From assembly GCA_937901965.1 (NCBI GenBank), contig CALGSW010000006.1:1-64000 (forward strand): a DNA stretch of 64,000 nucleotides, written 5' to 3'. How positions within the stretch are numbered: position 1 is the stretch's first letter; each line of letters opens with the position of its first letter. Origin of the DNA: an uncultured Bacteroidota bacterium. Lineage in GTDB: Bacteria; Bacteroidota; Bacteroidia; Bacteroidales; UBA932. Below are positions 7,687 to 16,979 of the stretch, one piece after another. The notes beneath the pieces are model-generated. The model saw only the letters and a list, made by a program, of their open reading frames with translations, ran no database searches and was not told where the DNA came from. The translations under genes were made by a program, and so were the position numbers.

Positions 7687-10644
7687 CTATCCAAGTTTTC
7701 TCTTCACCTCAACAATTGTGTATGATTCAATGATGTCGCCCACCTTGATGTCATTGAAGTTATCCACATTCAGACCGCAGTCGTAACCTGACGCAACCTC
7801 CTTAACATCATCCTTGAACCTCTTAAGTGATCCCAGAGTTCCGGTATAAATTACAATACCATCACGTATTACCCTTACCTTAGCGCTTCTTGTGAGTTTA
7901 CCCTCTTTAACCATACAACCTGCAATAGTACCCACTTTTGAGATCTTGAATGTTTCGCGAACCTCAGCAGTAGCTGTAATCTCCTCTTTCTCCTCTGGCG
8001 CAAGCATACCCTCAATACCGCTCTTAACCTCGTTAATTGCATCGTAAATAACCGAGTAAAGACGAATTTCAATCTCCTCTTTATCCGCAAGTTTACGTGA
8101 ATTGGCAGAAGGACGAACCTGGAAGCCGATTATAATTGCGTTTGAGGCTGCAGCCAGCAATACGTCACTCTCCGAGATTGCACCCACGGCTTTGTGAATC
8201 ACATTTACATGAATCTCTTCATTTGAGAGTTTGATGAGAGAGTCTGAAAGCGCCTCAATTGAGCCGTCCACGTCACCTTTTACAATGATGTTCAACTCCT
8301 GGAAGTTTCCAATAGCTATACGTCTTCCAATCTCTTCAAGTGTAATGTGTTTCTGAGTCTTAAGACCCTGAATTCTTATAAGCTGCTCTCTTTTGTTTGC
8401 AATATCCTTAGCCTCTTTTTCATCGGTCATTATATTGAAAATTTCACCGGCAGCAGGGGCTCCGTTAAGGCCGAGAATTGATACCGGTGTAGATGGTCCG
8501 GCCTCGGTAATTTTTTGCCCCCTTTCGTTAAACATCGCCTTAATTTTCCCATGTGTACTGCCGCATAGGATAAAGTCTCCCACCCTCATTGTACCTGCAT
8601 GTACAAGTACTGTAGCAAGAAAACCTCTTCCTTTGTCCAGTGAGGATTCAATTACGGTTCCGTTTGCATTTTTATTTGGATTTGCCTTAAGATCAAGCAA
8701 CTCTGCTTCCAGCAACACCTTTTCAAGTAATTTGTCAACATTCAGACCCTGTTTGGCAGATATCTCCTGACACTGATATTTTCCACCCCAGTCTTCAACA
8801 AGAAGATTCATGTTAGCCAGTTGCTCTTTAATCTTCTCTCCGTTTGCTCCTGGTTTGTCAATCTTGTTGATAGCAAAAATCATTGGTACACCTGCAGCCT
8901 GAGCATGGTTTATTGCCTCTTTTGTCTGAGGCATCACAGCATCATCGGCCGCAATAATAATTATTGCAATATCAGTCACCTTTGCACCTCTGGCACGCAT
9001 TGCAGTAAATGCTTCGTGACCTGGGGTATCAAGAAATGTAATTCTTTGACCATCCGGTAACTTTACATTGTATGCCCCTATATGCTGGGTGATACCGCCT
9101 GCCTCACCGGCGATAACGTTTGCCTTTCTTACGTAGTCAAGGAGAGATGTCTTTCCGTGGTCAACGTGACCCATAACAGTTACAATTGGTGGTCTTGGCA
9201 TCAGGTTCTCTTCTGTATCTGCATCTTCCTGAATAGCACCCTGAATATCTGCAGTTACAAATTCCATCGTATAACCAAACTCTTCAGCTACAAGTACCAT
9301 AGCCTCGGCATCCAGTCTCTGGTTTATTGAAACCATGAGCCCCAGGTTCATACAGGCCTCAATAACTTTTGTTACCTGTACGTCCATCATTATGGCAAGG
9401 TCATTAACAGTTACAAATTCTGTAACTTTCAGAATTGATGAGCTTTTCTCCTGCATCTCCTGCTCCTCCATCATCTTCTGGCTTACAAGGTCCCTTTTAT
9501 CTCTTCTGTACTTTGAGCCTTTGGTCTTACCCTTACCTTCAGTCATCCTTGCATAGGTCTCTTTTATCTGCTTCTGTACCTCATCCTCGTCAATCTCAGC
9601 CCTGACAGGTTTAAATCTGTCCTTGGACTTAACCAGGTGTTTTGGATCTTTTGCAGGTCTGAGGTTTTTCCCGGGAGCAGAAGGAGCATCAACCGGTTTT
9701 GCAGGTTTGCGGTCTGCACCGGACTCTCTTGATATATCAACCTTCTCTTTGCCACTCTTATGAATTCTCTCTCTCTTTCCTTTATGAAGTTTTGGCTCAA
9801 TCCTCTTCTTTTCAAACTGTGACAAATCAATAGTTCCACTGATTTTTGGACCTGCCAGTTTTTCAAACTTAGTCTCTATATGTTCAATAGGTGCCGGGAT
9901 ATCAGCTTCCTGTGCTGTCTCCTCAACTGGTTTTGCAACCGGTTTTTCAATATTTCTCTTTGTTATTACAACTGCAGGCTTTTCAAGAGGTTTTTCCACC
10001 GGCTTTTCAGGCTGAATATCTGAAGATCTTTCCACAGGTTTTTCCACCGGCTTCTCAACAGTTTTCTCTTGAGTTAACTCTGCCTCTCTTACTTCGTGGA
10101 GCTCTGAAGGTTTTTCAATAATCTTTTCAGCTGTTACCTCAACAGGCTTCTCAATTGGCTTCTCAACAGGTTTCTCAACAGGCTCCTCAATCGGCTTCTC
10201 AACAGGCTTCTCAGCAATTACCTCAGCCGGCTTAACAGGCTCTGGCTTCACCTCCGGCTTCTGGGGAGTTGCCGTTGTGTGCTGATGGAATGGCTTGTCA
10301 AGGTCTATCTTTCCAATAATTTTTGGCTGAGGGGGCTCAACAATAGATGTTTTAATAAATACCTCACGTACCTGAGTCTCTTCATCACTATCATCGTGTT
10401 TGCTCAATTCAGCCTTATCCGTAATATCCTTTACTTTAATTGCAACCTTCTTGGACTGCTCCTTGATAAGTTGTTCCTTGCCAAACTCCTTTTTGATCAG
10501 AGTATAGACATCGGGAGTAAGCTTTGTAATAGGTTTAAGGTCTATTTCAATCTTCTTTGATTTAAGGAAATCAGCCAAGGTCCCCAGGCCAATGTTGAAT
10601 TCCTTGAGAACTATGTTAACTCTTATATTTTCGCTTTCTGTCAT
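7687..10644 (-). CDS. infB: Translation initiation factor IF-2
   Basis: A GTPase that places initiator fMet-tRNA on the 30S subunit. 985 residues, of normal length for Bacteroidota. The G domain starts near residue 490 with GHVDHGKTS, then DTPGHEAF and NKID. An IF2 N-terminal helical domain lies at residues 1-50. Residues about 130-260 are a low-complexity linker of EKPVEKP-like repeats with Pro/Lys/Glu; such linkers are common but variable in length. The C-terminal C2 domain binds fMet. It is the last gene of rimP-nusA-infB, 20 bp after nusA. Confidence 0.98.
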   Translation of the reverse strand: MTESENIRVNIVLKEFNIGLGTLADFLKSKKIEIDLKPITKLTPDVYTLIKKEFGKEQLIKEQSKKVAIKVKDITDKAELSKHDDSDEETQVREVFIKTSIVEPPQPKIIGKIDLDKPFHQHTTATPQKPEVKPEPVKPAEVIAEKPVEKPIEEPVEKPVEKPIEKPVEVTAEKIIEKPSELHEVREAELTQEKTVEKPVEKPVERSSDIQPEKPVEKPLEKPAVVITKRNIEKPVAKPVEETAQEADIPAPIEHIETKFEKLAGPKISGTIDLSQFEKKRIEPKLHKGKRERIHKSGKEKVDISRESGADRKPAKPVDAPSAPGKNLRPAKDPKHLVKSKDRFKPVRAEIDEDEVQKQIKETYARMTEGKGKTKGSKYRRDKRDLVSQKMMEEQEMQEKSSSILKVTEFVTVNDLAIMMDVQVTKVIEACMNLGLMVSINQRLDAEAMVLVAEEFGYTMEFVTADIQGAIQEDADTEENLMPRPPIVTVMGHVDHGKTSLLDYVRKANVIAGEAGGITQHIGAYNVKLPDGQRITFLDTPGHEAFTAMRARGAKVTDIAIIIIAADDAVMPQTKEAINHAQAAGVPMIFAINKIDKPGANGEKIKEQLANMNLLVEDWGGKYQCQEISAKQGLNVDKLLEKVLLEAELLDLKANPNKNANGTVIESSLDKGRGFLATVLVHAGTMRVGDFILCGSTHGKIKAMFNERGQKITEAGPSTPVSILGLNGAPAAGEIFNIMTDEKEAKDIANKREQLIRIQGLKTQKHITLEEIGRRIAIGNFQELNIIVKGDVDGSIEALSDSLIKLSNEEIHVNVIHKAVGAISESDVLLAAASNAIIIGFQVRPSANSRKLADKEEIEIRLYSVIYDAINEVKSGIEGMLAPEEKEEITATAEVRETFKISKVGTIAGCMVKEGKLTRSAKVRVIRDGIVIYTGTLGSLKRFKDDVKEVASGYDCGLNVDNFNDIKVGDIIESYTIVEVKRKLG

Positions 10645-10664
10645 ATGTCTACGCTCTCTTTTTT

Positions 10665-11903
10665 TTAGTTGTTCTCCTCAAATTCTGAGTTTAATATTTT
10701 CTTTACCTCCATAACAGTCTCTACCTCAAGATCTGCTCTGCGAGCTATCTCTGCATCCGGAATAGCGAGTACGCTCTTGGCCGTATCGCAGCCGATTGAC
10801 TGGAGTGCCTTGATTACCCATTCGTCTATTTCATCGCTAAACTCTTCAAGGAGTACGTCATCTTCATCTTCGTCTATTTCACGGAATACCTCTATCTCCA
10901 TCCCCACCAGCTGTCCTGCCAGTTTAATATTGCTGCCGCCTTTTCCTATTGCCAGTGATACATCGCTTGGGTTAAGTGAGACAAATACTTTTTTAATATC
11001 ATCGTGAATCTTGACAGATGATATCTTTGCCGGACTGAGAGCTCTCTGAATTAGAAGCTGCATGTTTGATGTCCAGTTGATAATATCGATATTCTCGTTT
11101 CTCAGCTCTTTTACAATTCCATGAATTCTTGAACCCTTTACACCAACACAGGCTCCAACAGGATCAATTCTTTCGTCATAAGATTCAACAGCAACCTTTG
11201 CCCTCTCACCCGGGATTCTAACAATTTTCTTTATTGTAATTAATCCGTCAAATATTTCAGGAACCTCCTGTTCAAATAATCTCTCAAGAAATTCGTTTGC
11301 TGTTCTTGACAGGATAATCACAGGGTTATTGTTTTTAAGATCAACTCTTGCAACAACAGCTCTTACAGAGTCCCCTTTGCGGAAGAAGTCAGAAGGAATC
11401 TGTTCGGTTTTAGGCAGTAATAGCTCATTACCCTCCTCGTCCATAACCAGGACCTCTTTTTTCCAAACCTGATAAACCTCACCCACAACTACCTCTCCGA
11501 TTCTTTCCTTGTATGTGTTGTAAAGATTGGCCTTCTCTATGTCCATTATCCTTCCTGAGAGATTCTGACGAAGGTTAAGAATTCCTCTTCTTCCAAAGGC
11601 CGATAGTTTAACCTCCTCCGGGTAAAGTTCACCAACCTGAAGAGAGTCATCAATTTTTGAAACCTCTTCCAGCGAAATTTGAGTTGCAGGATCTTCTACC
11701 ACCTCTACAACCTCTCTGTTTCTCCATATCTCAAAGTCACCTTTGTCTATGTTTATGATAATGTCAAAGTTGTCTGCAGTACCATACATCTTGATGAGCT
11801 GATTTCGGAAGACATCCTCCAGAACGCTCATCATAGTAGGACGGTCTATGTTCTTCAACTCTTTGAATTCAGCAAACGTGCTTATTAAATTTAACCCTTC
11901 CAT
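10665..11903 (-). CDS. nusA: Transcription termination/antitermination factor NusA
   Basis: Binds RNA polymerase and nascent RNA to control pausing, termination and rRNA antitermination. The 412-residue protein has the N-terminal polymerase-binding domain (LISTFAEFKELKNIDRPT), an S1 domain (about 135-200) and two KH domains (VGACVGVKGSRI near 255 and LAIGKGGSNIKLAGQL near 325). A short helical tail with Asp/Glu follows. I set the start at 11903 (MEGLNLISTF); 22 further codons upstream run into rimP and do not look conserved. It lies between rimP and infB as in most bacteria. Confidence 0.96.
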   Translation of the reverse strand: MEGLNLISTFAEFKELKNIDRPTMMSVLEDVFRNQLIKMYGTADNFDIIINIDKGDFEIWRNREVVEVVEDPATQISLEEVSKIDDSLQVGELYPEEVKLSAFGRRGILNLRQNLSGRIMDIEKANLYNTYKERIGEVVVGEVYQVWKKEVLVMDEEGNELLLPKTEQIPSDFFRKGDSVRAVVARVDLKNNNPVIILSRTANEFLERLFEQEVPEIFDGLITIKKIVRIPGERAKVAVESYDERIDPVGACVGVKGSRIHGIVKELRNENIDIINWTSNMQLLIQRALSPAKISSVKIHDDIKKVFVSLNPSDVSLAIGKGGSNIKLAGQLVGMEIEVFREIDEDEDDVLLEEFSDEIDEWVIKALQSIGCDTAKSVLAIPDAEIARRADLEVETVMEVKKILNSEFEENN

Positions 11904-11926
11904 ATTAGGTAATTTCCTTATGTGTA

Positions 11927-12394
11927 TTACTTGAAATTTATTACTGGTCTGGTGGATTTTACATCGCATAGTCTTAGGGTGACACTCTCTCTTATCTTCT
12001 CTCTCTTCTTCTTCCCCTCAACTTTGACACTTTTTTCTGCAGATACTTCAATAGTTTCATTATCCGCATTTTCTAAAACAGCTTTCATCTTAACACCGCT
12101 CCGGAGGATAATCTCTACCTCCTTGCCAATGTACTTGAGATATTGTCTCAAAACCTTAAATGGCTGATCCAGCCCTGCAGATGTAACTGTAAGAGAGTAA
12201 TCCTCCTCTTCGCGGTCAAATCTCTCCACAATGATATTGTTGACCTCAACACAATGTGCCAGGTCTACCTTGTTTTCCGAGTCAACAGTTACCTCAATGT
12301 CATTATCTCTGCTTATCTCAACAGAGACAAGAAACAGGGATTGTGAATCTATATAGGGCTCGATTGCCTCTGCAATTCTCTTTTTATCTATCAT
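11927..12394 (-). CDS. rimP: Ribosome maturation factor RimP
   Basis: A 155-residue factor needed for 30S subunit assembly. It shows the N-terminal alpha/beta domain (DNDIEVTVDSENKVDLAHCVEV) and the SAGLDQPFK segment that matches the family SPGLDRPL motif. An Sm-like C-terminal domain with a Lys-rich loop follows. First gene of rimP-nusA-infB. A TATATTTG box at 12470-12463 and a stable hairpin in the leader precede it. Confidence 0.93.
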   Translation of the reverse strand: MIDKKRIAEAIEPYIDSQSLFLVSVEISRDNDIEVTVDSENKVDLAHCVEVNNIIVERFDREEEDYSLTVTSAGLDQPFKVLRQYLKYIGKEVEIILRSGVKMKAVLENADNETIEVSAEKSVKVEGKKKREKIRESVTLRLCDVKSTRPVINFK

Positions 12395-12415
12395 TATATG
12401 ATGTAAATGTAATAA

Positions 12416-12439
12416 ATAAGGGGACTTCCGCCCCCTTAT
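12416..12439 (-). promoter_or_regulatory. Hairpin in the rimP-nusA-infB leader
   Basis: A perfect 8-bp stem ATAAGGGG/CCCCTTAT with an 8-nt loop lies between the promoter box (12470-12463) and the rimP ATG. It would sit in the 5' untranslated RNA. No T-run follows on the minus strand, so it is not an obvious terminator. A regulatory or stabilising role is only inferred. Confidence 0.45.
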
Positions 12440-12462
12440 CCTCTTTTTCTCTAAATCCGCTG

Positions 12463-12470
12463 CAAATATA
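12463..12470 (-). promoter_or_regulatory. -7 box of the rimP-nusA-infB operon
   Basis: TATATTTG on the minus strand fits TAnnTTTG, 69 bp upstream of the rimP start. No other good candidate is seen in the 125-bp gap. Confidence 0.5.
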
Positions 12471-12519
12471 GGTATAATTTTATTACCATGAAAATATTTT
12501 TATTTAATACCTTTACTTT

Positions 12520-13749
12520 ATGATAAAGCAGTATAAAATTATCAATGATCCCGTTCACGGATTTATCAATATACCCGGAGGTGTGATTCTGGAAATAATT
12601 CAGCATCCCCTTTTTCAGAGATTAAAAGAGATAAAGCAGCTGGGCCTTACAAATCTAGTCTATCCAGGTGCATGTCATACAAGGCTAAACCATGCTTTAG
12701 GGGCAATGCATCTTATGAATGAGGCGGTTAATAATCTAAGACTTAAAGGTGTTGATATTACAGAAGATGAACAGGAACAGGCGATGGCAGCCATTCTGTT
12801 GCATGATGTTGGTCACGGACCATTTAGTCATGCTTTGGAAAATGTGATTCTTACAGGGCTTTCTCATGAGGAGATTACCCTGATTCTTATGGAACGCATA
12901 AACATTGAGATGGGCGGCAGAATCTCAATGGCAATTGAAATTTTTAAGGGTGAGTATAAGAAGAAATTTTTACATCAGCTTGTTTCCAGTCAGCTTGATG
13001 TAGACAGACTTGATTATTTAAGGAGGGACAGTTTTTTTTCCGGAGTGGCAGAGGGTATGATAGGCCATGAGAGGATAATAAAAATGATGACTGTAAAGAA
13101 GGATAATCTTGTTATTGAGGAGAAAGGGATCTATTCAGTAGAAAAATTCCTCATATCCAGAAGGTTGATGTACTGGCAGGTCTATCTTCATAAAACTGTT
13201 ATTGCAGCAGAACAGCTGATTGTTGAAATTCTCAGAAGAGCGAGGGAATTAAAGAACTCAGGTGTGGAAATTCCGGGGTCCCCGGCACTGTTATATTTCC
13301 TGGAGAGGTCAATTGACAAGAGTTCGGTCAGAGATAAGGATGTAATGGATATGTTTGCAAGACTTGATGACTCAGATGTAATGTCAGCAGTAAAACAGTG
13401 GTCTCTTTCTAATGACTCCGTTCTTTCTGTTTTATGCAGAATGCTTGTAGAGCGGAGACTTCCGAGGATTCAGCTCTCTGATACCCCCTATGATGGCATA
13501 ACTTTTGAGGCTGTTAAGAGAGAATTGGTTGATAAAAGCGGCCTTTCTCAAAGGGAGGCTTCTTATTTTGTAAAGACAGGTGAGGTGCAGAACAAGGGTT
13601 ACGACAGAGGAGAGGAAAATATCAGAATTCTTTCAAAAGGTGGTGATGAGGGTGATATTTATGAAATATCTGATATGCTCTCGGCAAAAGCCTTTTCTCA
13701 AATAACAAAAAAGTACTTTCTTTGCACCCCTAAAAAATATTATTTCTGA
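12520..13749 (+). CDS. HD-domain phosphohydrolase (dGTPase/SAMHD1-like)
   Basis: A 409-residue protein with the opening DPVHGFINIPGGVILEIIQHPLFQRLKEIKQ typical of the YdhJ/SAMHD1-like branch (here described from residues 8 onward in parts). The metal site is R...H near residues 55-60 (CHTRLNHALG), HDVGHGPFSH near 92-101 and the distal Asp in SQLDVDRLDYLRRD. It probably hydrolyses a nucleotide or dNTP; the exact substrate cannot be read from sequence. Cytoplasmic. Its TGA overlaps the lpxD ATG (TGATG), coupling it to the lipid A genes, an arrangement common in Bacteroidota. Confidence 0.88.
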   Translation: MIKQYKIINDPVHGFINIPGGVILEIIQHPLFQRLKEIKQLGLTNLVYPGACHTRLNHALGAMHLMNEAVNNLRLKGVDITEDEQEQAMAAILLHDVGHGPFSHALENVILTGLSHEEITLILMERINIEMGGRISMAIEIFKGEYKKKFLHQLVSSQLDVDRLDYLRRDSFFSGVAEGMIGHERIIKMMTVKKDNLVIEEKGIYSVEKFLISRRLMYWQVYLHKTVIAAEQLIVEILRRARELKNSGVEIPGSPALLYFLERSIDKSSVRDKDVMDMFARLDDSDVMSAVKQWSLSNDSVLSVLCRMLVERRLPRIQLSDTPYDGITFEAVKRELVDKSGLSQREASYFVKTGEVQNKGYDRGEENIRILSKGGDEGDIYEISDMLSAKAFSQITKKYFLCTPKKYYF

Positions 13750-14741
13750 TGGAATTAAAGGCATCTGAGATTGCTTCTCGTTTAAATGGAACAGTTGTGG
13801 GAGATCCCGATGCAGTTGTCAGTACAATTGCCAGAATTGAGTATGGAAAAGCAGGCTCTCTTTGCTTTCTTGCAAATCCAAAATACGAGAATTTCCTCTA
13901 TACTACCAAAGCAACCATTGTTCTTGTAAACAAGAGTTTTGTCCCCTCTGCCCGGGTTGCAGCAACAATGATTCAGGTAGAGAATGCCTATGAATCAGTG
14001 GCATTAATGCTTGACCTATTTAACTCATTTAAAGAGTCAAACAGGAGTGGAAAATCATGGAGAGCATCAGTTGCCTGGAGTGCAAAACTTGAGAGAGGTA
14101 GCTATGTGGGTGCAGGAGCCTTTGTTGGAAAGAGGGCCAGGATTGGCAAGGGTGCTCAGATCTTACCCCAGGCGTTTATTGGAAACGATGTAACTATTGG
14201 TGAGGGATCTGTTATTCACCCTGGCGTGAAAATATATCCGGGGTGTAAAATTGGGAAAGACTGTATAATTCACTCAAATGCTGTTATTGGTGCGGATGGT
14301 TTTGGATTTGCCCCATCTGCAGACGGGAGTTACAAAAAAATTCCTCAAACGGGAAATGTAATAATTGAAGATAATGTGGAGGTGGGAGCCGGAACTACAA
14401 TAGACCGCGCAACAATGGGCTCGACAATTATCAGAAAAGGGGTTAAGCTGGATAATCTTATTCAGATTGCGCATAATGTTGAGATTGGCGAGAATACAGT
14501 GATAGCAGCTCTTACTGGTGTTGCCGGTTCTGCCAAGGTGGGTAAAAACTGCCAGATAGGAGGACAGGTGGGGATTGCAGGCCATATTTCCATTGCAGAT
14601 AATACAAGGATAGGCGCGCAGGCAGGGATTATGAGCAGTATTAAAAAAGAGGGCGAGGTACTTTTAGGGTCACCGGCAATAGACGCTAAGGAGTATTTAA
14701 GGGCATATGCGATGTTCAAAAAATTACACAAAAATCAATAA
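13749..14741 (+). CDS. lpxD: UDP-3-O-acylglucosamine N-acyltransferase
   Basis: Adds the second 3-hydroxyacyl chain, from acyl-ACP, to UDP-3-O-acylglucosamine, the third step of lipid A synthesis. 330 residues, with an N-terminal uridine-binding domain (about 1-100) and a left-handed beta-helix of hexapeptide repeats (about 100-300). The catalytic His is in IQIAHNVEIGENT near residue 240. A C-terminal helix follows. The ATG overlaps the stop of the HD gene. Together with lpxC/fabZ and lpxA downstream it forms the lipid A initiation cluster. Confidence 0.96.
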   Translation: MELKASEIASRLNGTVVGDPDAVVSTIARIEYGKAGSLCFLANPKYENFLYTTKATIVLVNKSFVPSARVAATMIQVENAYESVALMLDLFNSFKESNRSGKSWRASVAWSAKLERGSYVGAGAFVGKRARIGKGAQILPQAFIGNDVTIGEGSVIHPGVKIYPGCKIGKDCIIHSNAVIGADGFGFAPSADGSYKKIPQTGNVIIEDNVEVGAGTTIDRATMGSTIIRKGVKLDNLIQIAHNVEIGENTVIAALTGVAGSAKVGKNCQIGGQVGIAGHISIADNTRIGAQAGIMSSIKKEGEVLLGSPAIDAKEYLRAYAMFKKLHKNQ

Positions 14742-14746
14742 TTTAC

Positions 14747-14754
14747 TATCTTTG
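14747..14754 (+). promoter_or_regulatory. -7 box of lpxC/fabZ-lpxA
   Basis: TATCTTTG, the commonest form of the Bacteroidota -7 box in this window, lies 26 bp before the lpxC/fabZ ATG in the 39-bp gap after lpxD. Confidence 0.55.
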
Positions 14755-14780
14755 CCAAGTTTTACACATTCAGATTCTTT

Positions 14781-16175
14781 ATGCAAATAAATCAACGCAC
14801 ACTAAAACAATCATATACATTTAAAGGAAAGGGTTTGCACACAGGGGCATTTGTAGAGATGATTATTACACCCGCTCCTGAGAACCATGGTGTTAAGTTT
14901 AAAAGAACAGATTTGGATGGAGAGCCTGTAATTGATGCAGTATCAGATTTTGTAGCCCCTTCAACAAGAAATACAACACTAATTAAAGGTGATATATCTA
15001 TTGCTACACCTGAGCACATTCTGGCAGCTCTGTTCGCACTTGGAGTTGATAACGCCCTCATCTCTCTTAACGGCCCGGAAGTCCCTATCCTTGACGGAAG
15101 TTCAAAGCCGTACACTGATGCTTTTATGGCAGAAGGATTTGAAGAGCAGCAGGCAGAAAGAAAAATTTTTGAACTAAAGGAGAAGATTATTGTAAGAGAT
15201 GAGCAAAGTGGTGCTGAAATAGCCATTTACCCTGATGATGAGTTCTCTGCAGAGGTCATGATTGACTTTAATTCAAAAGTGATTGGACATCAGTTCGCCA
15301 GATACAAAAACGATACAGACTTTGTATCTCAGATTGCACCTTGCAGAACATTTGTCTTTTTTCATGAAATTGAACCTCTTTTTAAAAACAATCTTATTAA
15401 AGGGGGAGATTTGAATAATGCTATAATAATAGCTGAGAATGAAGTGCCGCAGAGTGAACTGGACAGAATGGCAGAACTATTCAATGTTAAAAAACTTGAA
15501 AGAGGTGCTGCCGGTTATCTGAACCACCTAGAACTCAACTTTGAAAACGAATGTGCTAGGCATAAATTACTGGACGTTTTAGGAGATATTGCACTTGCCG
15601 GTTTCTTTTTTAAAGGGAAGATTATTGCAAATAAGCCGGGTCATAAAATAAATACTCAGCTTGCTTCGCTTTTAAGAAAGGCAGCAAAAGAGTATTTTTC
15701 AAAGCCAATTGCACCACAGTTTAATCCAAATGATGAACCGGTAGTAGATATTAACGGAATTAAGAAATTACTGCCACACCGTCCTCCGTTTCTTATGGTG
15801 GACAGAATAATTGAAATGACTCCTCAATATGTTGTTGGTGTTAAAACTATAGGGGTTAATGAGGGGTACTTTATCGGCCATTTCCCTGAAGAGCCCGTGA
15901 TGCCCGGTGTGTTAATAATTGAAGCAATGGCTCAGGTTGGTGGAATTCTGGTGCTCTCAGATTTGGATGAACCAGAAAGGTACTCAACATATTTTGCTAA
16001 AATAGATGGAGTTAAGTTTAAGAAAAAGGTTGTGCCGGGGGATGTCCTGGTAATTAAACTTACGTTAACTGCTCCCTTAAGAAGATCAATAGTGTGTATG
16101 AAAGGTGAGGCCTTTGTGGGAGATACTCTTGTTTGTGAAGGTGAGATGGTAGCCCAGGTTATAAAAAATAAATAG
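14781..16175 (+). CDS. lpxC/fabZ: Bifunctional LpxC deacetylase / FabZ dehydratase
   Basis: A 464-residue fusion usual in Bacteroidota. Residues 1 to about 310 are the zinc deacetylase LpxC, the committed step of lipid A synthesis. Zinc ligands are seen in PEHILAAL and in HKLLDVLGDIALAG. Residues about 320-464 are the FabZ hot-dog dehydratase of fatty acid elongation, with LLPHRPPFLMVDRI and GHFPEEPVMPGVL, which carry the catalytic His and Glu. Fusion puts the two users of 3-hydroxyacyl-ACP under one control. lpxA follows after 18 bp. Confidence 0.97.
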   Translation: MQINQRTLKQSYTFKGKGLHTGAFVEMIITPAPENHGVKFKRTDLDGEPVIDAVSDFVAPSTRNTTLIKGDISIATPEHILAALFALGVDNALISLNGPEVPILDGSSKPYTDAFMAEGFEEQQAERKIFELKEKIIVRDEQSGAEIAIYPDDEFSAEVMIDFNSKVIGHQFARYKNDTDFVSQIAPCRTFVFFHEIEPLFKNNLIKGGDLNNAIIIAENEVPQSELDRMAELFNVKKLERGAAGYLNHLELNFENECARHKLLDVLGDIALAGFFFKGKIIANKPGHKINTQLASLLRKAAKEYFSKPIAPQFNPNDEPVVDINGIKKLLPHRPPFLMVDRIIEMTPQYVVGVKTIGVNEGYFIGHFPEEPVMPGVLIIEAMAQVGGILVLSDLDEPERYSTYFAKIDGVKFKKKVVPGDVLVIKLTLTAPLRRSIVCMKGEAFVGDTLVCEGEMVAQVIKNK

Positions 16176-16193
16176 AAAGAGAAAATACAATAT

Positions 16194-16979
16194 ATGAATC
16201 ATATTCATCCAAACGCAAAAATAGGACCTGGGGTTAAAATTGAACCATTTTCCTATATAGCTGAAAATGTTGAGATAGGAGAGGGTACCTGGATAGGGCC
16301 TCATGTTACAATTCTGGACTACGTGAAAATAGGAAAAAATTGTAAAATTTTTCCTGGCGCAGTTATCGGGGCAATTCCGCAGGATCTTAAATTTGCCGGA
16401 GAGATCTCTTATGTGGAGATTGGTGATAACACCACAGTCAGGGAGTGTGCCACAATTAACAGAGGGACAGCCTTTAGTGGCAAAGCACTCACAAAAATAG
16501 GAGATAATTGTATGATTATGTCATACGTACATGTCGCCCATGATTGCAGAATTGGTGACAATGTTATTTTGGTGAGTTATGTTGGTCTTGCAGGTGAAAC
16601 AAATGTGGATGATTACGCAATTATCGGCGGTCATTCGGCTGCTCACCAGTTTTCAAACATTGGAGCCCATGCAATGATTTCCGGAGTCTCAAGCATATAT
16701 AAAGATGTACCTCCGTATGTACTTGCCGGACACAGACCCCTTGCCTTTTTTAATTTGAATATTGTTGGTCTAAGAAGAAGAGGATTTTCTAATACACAAA
16801 TTCAGCAGATCAGCGACATTTACAGGATCATTTACAGGAGCGGTCTCAATACTTCTGATGCTTGTGCAAAAGTTGAAGAGGAGTTTGAGGAGACACCTGA
16901 AAAGAGAGTAATCCTTGATTTTATCAAATCCTCAAGGAGGGGTATTATCAAGAGAACAACCGATACAATTGAAGAGTAG
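16194..16979 (+). CDS. lpxA: UDP-GlcNAc O-acyltransferase
   Basis: First step of lipid A synthesis: transfers a 3-hydroxyacyl chain from ACP to UDP-GlcNAc. 261 residues, near the usual length. The beta-helix starts HPNAKIGPGVKIEPFSYI, and the catalytic His lies in HVAHDCRIGDN near residue 121. The C-terminal helical part (GLRRRGFSNTQIQQISDIY) is typical. Trimeric cytoplasmic enzyme. The 3' end overlaps the WbqC-like gene. Confidence 0.97.
   Translation: MNHIHPNAKIGPGVKIEPFSYIAENVEIGEGTWIGPHVTILDYVKIGKNCKIFPGAVIGAIPQDLKFAGEISYVEIGDNTTVRECATINRGTAFSGKALTKIGDNCMIMSYVHVAHDCRIGDNVILVSYVGLAGETNVDDYAIIGGHSAAHQFSNIGAHAMISGVSSIYKDVPPYVLAGHRPLAFFNLNIVGLRRRGFSNTQIQQISDIYRIIYRSGLNTSDACAKVEEEFEETPEKRVILDFIKSSRRGIIKRTTDTIEE

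Noticed and set aside
10665..11007. Serine-rich plus-strand ORF of 112 codons
   Set aside because: Shadow frame of nusA on the opposite strand.
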